Notes under the pieces: generated by a model
Told to the model about the DNA's origin: nothing
What the model saw: only the letters and a program-made list of their open reading frames with translations
Database searches by the model: none
Position numbers and translations under genes: made by a program
NCBI GenBank assembly: GCA_050247235.1
Contig: JBFWUN010000011.1
Location: 37,312-101,311, forward strand
Origin: CAIKBL01 sp050247235
Lineage (GTDB): Bacteria > Pseudomonadota > Gammaproteobacteria > Ga0077536
Direction of reading: 5' to 3'
DNA: 64,000 bases
Shown here: positions 62,852 through 64,000 of the stretch, piece after piece
Numbering within the stretch: position 1 is the stretch's first letter
How the letters are laid out: each line of letters begins with the position of its first letter

Positions 62852-64000
62852 ATGAATACAATCTCGCATGTCCTGTTTGCAGGAAGACCGTCACCCATTT
62901 GGTCTGTAGCGACGTTGCTTGTCTGCCTGCATCCTCTGCTCTCCCACGGCGAGTCACTGACGTTCAACGACGCGCTGGCACTTGCCGTCACACAGGCGCC
63001 GGTGCTGAGTGCGCGCGCGTCGGAAATCGATGCCGCCAGACAGGCGGCAATTCCAGCCGGCGAGCTGCCCGACCCCCGGCTCGCGGTCGGCGTCGAAAAT
63101 CTTCCGATTGAAGGCCCGGATCAGTTCAGCCTGACGCGGGATTTCATGACGATGGAGCGGGTCGGACTCATGCAGGAGTTCCCGAATCACAGCAAGCGCA
63201 AAGCCCGTATCGACCGCGCGCTCGCGAAAGTCACGGTCATGGAGGCCAGGTCGCAGATCGCGCGTCAGTTGGTGCTGCGCGAAGCGGCAGTCGGGTGGAT
63301 AGCACGTCACAGCATCGAACAGCAACTTGCACTCCTCGACCAGTTGTCGGCCGAGAATGAGCTCTTCGCGAAATCAGTGCGTGCCGCTTATGCGGGTGGC
63401 AAGGGGTCAGCTACCGATCTGGTGATGCCAGCGCAGGAAGCAGCAATGATCGAGGAACGCCGGGATCGCTTGGGGGCGCGTCGGGCGCGTGAAGTTGCCG
63501 CCCTGCGGCAGTGGATAGGTTCTGCCGCCGAACTCCCGCTGTCAGGAGATATCCCTGAACTGGCGTTGGATCAGGATTCCCTGGCTCACCGCCTGCATCA
63601 ACACCCGGAACTGGTTGCGTTCGATTCAGAGTCGCGGGTGCTCGACGCGCAGGTTGCCGAAGCCGCCGCCGACAAGCATCCCGACTGGGCGCTCGAGTTT
63701 TCGTATCAGCATCGCGGGTCGCAATTCAGCGACATGGTGATGTTGCAGATCAGCATCGATCTGCCACTCTTCGCGGAGTCGCGTCAGAACCCGCGGATTG
63801 CAGCCGAAGTTGCACGGCGCAAAGCCCTCGATGCCGAACGGGAAACGAGTTTGCGCGAACATCAGGCCATGCTCGAAGGCGACTTTGCCGAATACGAGCG
63901 TCTCCGGCGCTCGGCGACTCGTCTGAACGACGTCCTGATCCCCCTCGCGGAAGAAAAGGTCGCATTGGCGCTCGCCGCCTGGCGAGGTGGTCAAGGCCAA
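62852..64000 (+). CDS. TolC-family outer-membrane efflux protein, C-terminus outside window (CzcC/CusC-like)
   Basis: 383 codons from ATG 62852, frame open to base 64000. Signal region WSVATLLVCLHPLLSHG, then LTFNDALALAVTQAPVLSAR, AIPAGELPDPRLAVGVENLP (the A-G-x-L-P-D-P motif of metal-exporter TolC proteins) and VGLMQEFPNHSKRKARIDRA. The second repeat is present (HPELVAFDSESRVLDAQVAE, KHPDWALEFSYQHRG, DLPLFAESRQNPRIAAEVAR). It should be the first gene of a second CBA-type efflux operon. Confidence 0.88.
   Translation, partial: MNTISHVLFAGRPSPIWSVATLLVCLHPLLSHGESLTFNDALALAVTQAPVLSARASEIDAARQAAIPAGELPDPRLAVGVENLPIEGPDQFSLTRDFMTMERVGLMQEFPNHSKRKARIDRALAKVTVMEARSQIARQLVLREAAVGWIARHSIEQQLALLDQLSAENELFAKSVRAAYAGGKGSATDLVMPAQEAAMIEERRDRLGARRAREVAALRQWIGSAAELPLSGDIPELALDQDSLAHRLHQHPELVAFDSESRVLDAQVAEAAADKHPDWALEFSYQHRGSQFSDMVMLQISIDLPLFAESRQNPRIAAEVARRKALDAERETSLREHQAMLEGDFAEYERLRRSATRLNDVLIPLAEEKVALALAAWRGGQGQ

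Larger units (their letters stand above)
49279..64000. mobile_element. Probable genomic island (left end; right end outside window)
   Basis: Begins at the tRNA-Val fragment, whose missing 5' half would lie to the right. Immediately beyond it base composition changes: an AT-rich stretch (49324-49465) and genes with visibly lower GC and different codon use than the left 49 kb. Content is accessory: a HigA-type antitoxin gene, an ArsR-rhodanese cluster and two metal or organic-solvent efflux gene sets. No integrase is visible within the window; it would be expected near the far end. Extent and class (integrative element or plain island) are inferred. Confidence 0.6.

Noticed and set aside
1..64000. 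CRISPR arrays, complete tRNA or rRNA genes, prophage structural genes
   Set aside because: None seen; no regularly spaced repeats and no conserved RNA genes other than the tRNA-Val fragment.

Overview
The window is a stretch of a high-GC bacterial chromosome. Gene content fits an aerobic, metabolically versatile proteobacterium, most likely a gammaproteobacterium of the steroid- or terpenoid-degrading kind. The evidence is paired acyl-CoA dehydrogenases, a Baeyer-Villiger monooxygenase, PHB mobilisation genes and RND efflux. This taxonomic placement is inferred from content, not from a marker gene.

Layout. 1-9 kb: the start of a TolC-type protein (off the left edge), a two-gene acyl-CoA dehydrogenase pair of the alpha2beta2 type, an SDR, an AraC regulator divergent from a Baeyer-Villiger monooxygenase, a ClC channel and a cupin. 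9-19.5 kb (minus strand): three tandem paralogues of a large signalling protein (N-terminal helical domain, class III cyclase domain, AAA ATPase, TPR-like repeats). The first-transcribed copy is frameshifted and carries a perfect palindromic REP-like element at its 3' end. 20-35 kb: mixed metabolism, including flavin-barrel proteins, a CDP-alcohol phosphotransferase, a Tat-exported aldo/keto reductase with Fe-S motifs, AhpD-like and SfnB-like proteins, 3-hydroxybutyrate dehydrogenase, intracellular PHA depolymerase and ThpR.

33-48 kb is the most unusual part. It holds a soluble reductive-dehalogenase-like protein with two copies of its core fold, divergent from a LysR gene. Next comes a minus-strand operon for nickel-pincer nucleotide cofactor assembly (larB, larE, larC with a His-rich loop, and an extra LarC C-terminal-domain protein). 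That operon also encodes an unrecognised 593-residue protein and a GST, but no larA is visible. After it lies a GrdB-family gene with an in-frame TGA followed by a credible bacterial SECIS hairpin, so probably a selenoprotein. Cobalamin, nickel-pincer and selenocysteine chemistry therefore sit within about 12 kb.

At 49.28 kb there is the 3' portion only of a tRNA-Val(CAC) gene. DNA to its right is visibly AT-richer and looks acquired: a genomic island running past the right edge. The island carries a HigA-type regulator, an ArsR-rhodanese regulator divergent from a five-gene set (fatty-acid-hydroxylase-like protein, VTT-rhodanese fusion, methyltransferase, small membrane protein, flavin monooxygenase), a complete CzcCBA-type metal efflux operon, and the start of a second TolC-type efflux gene set.
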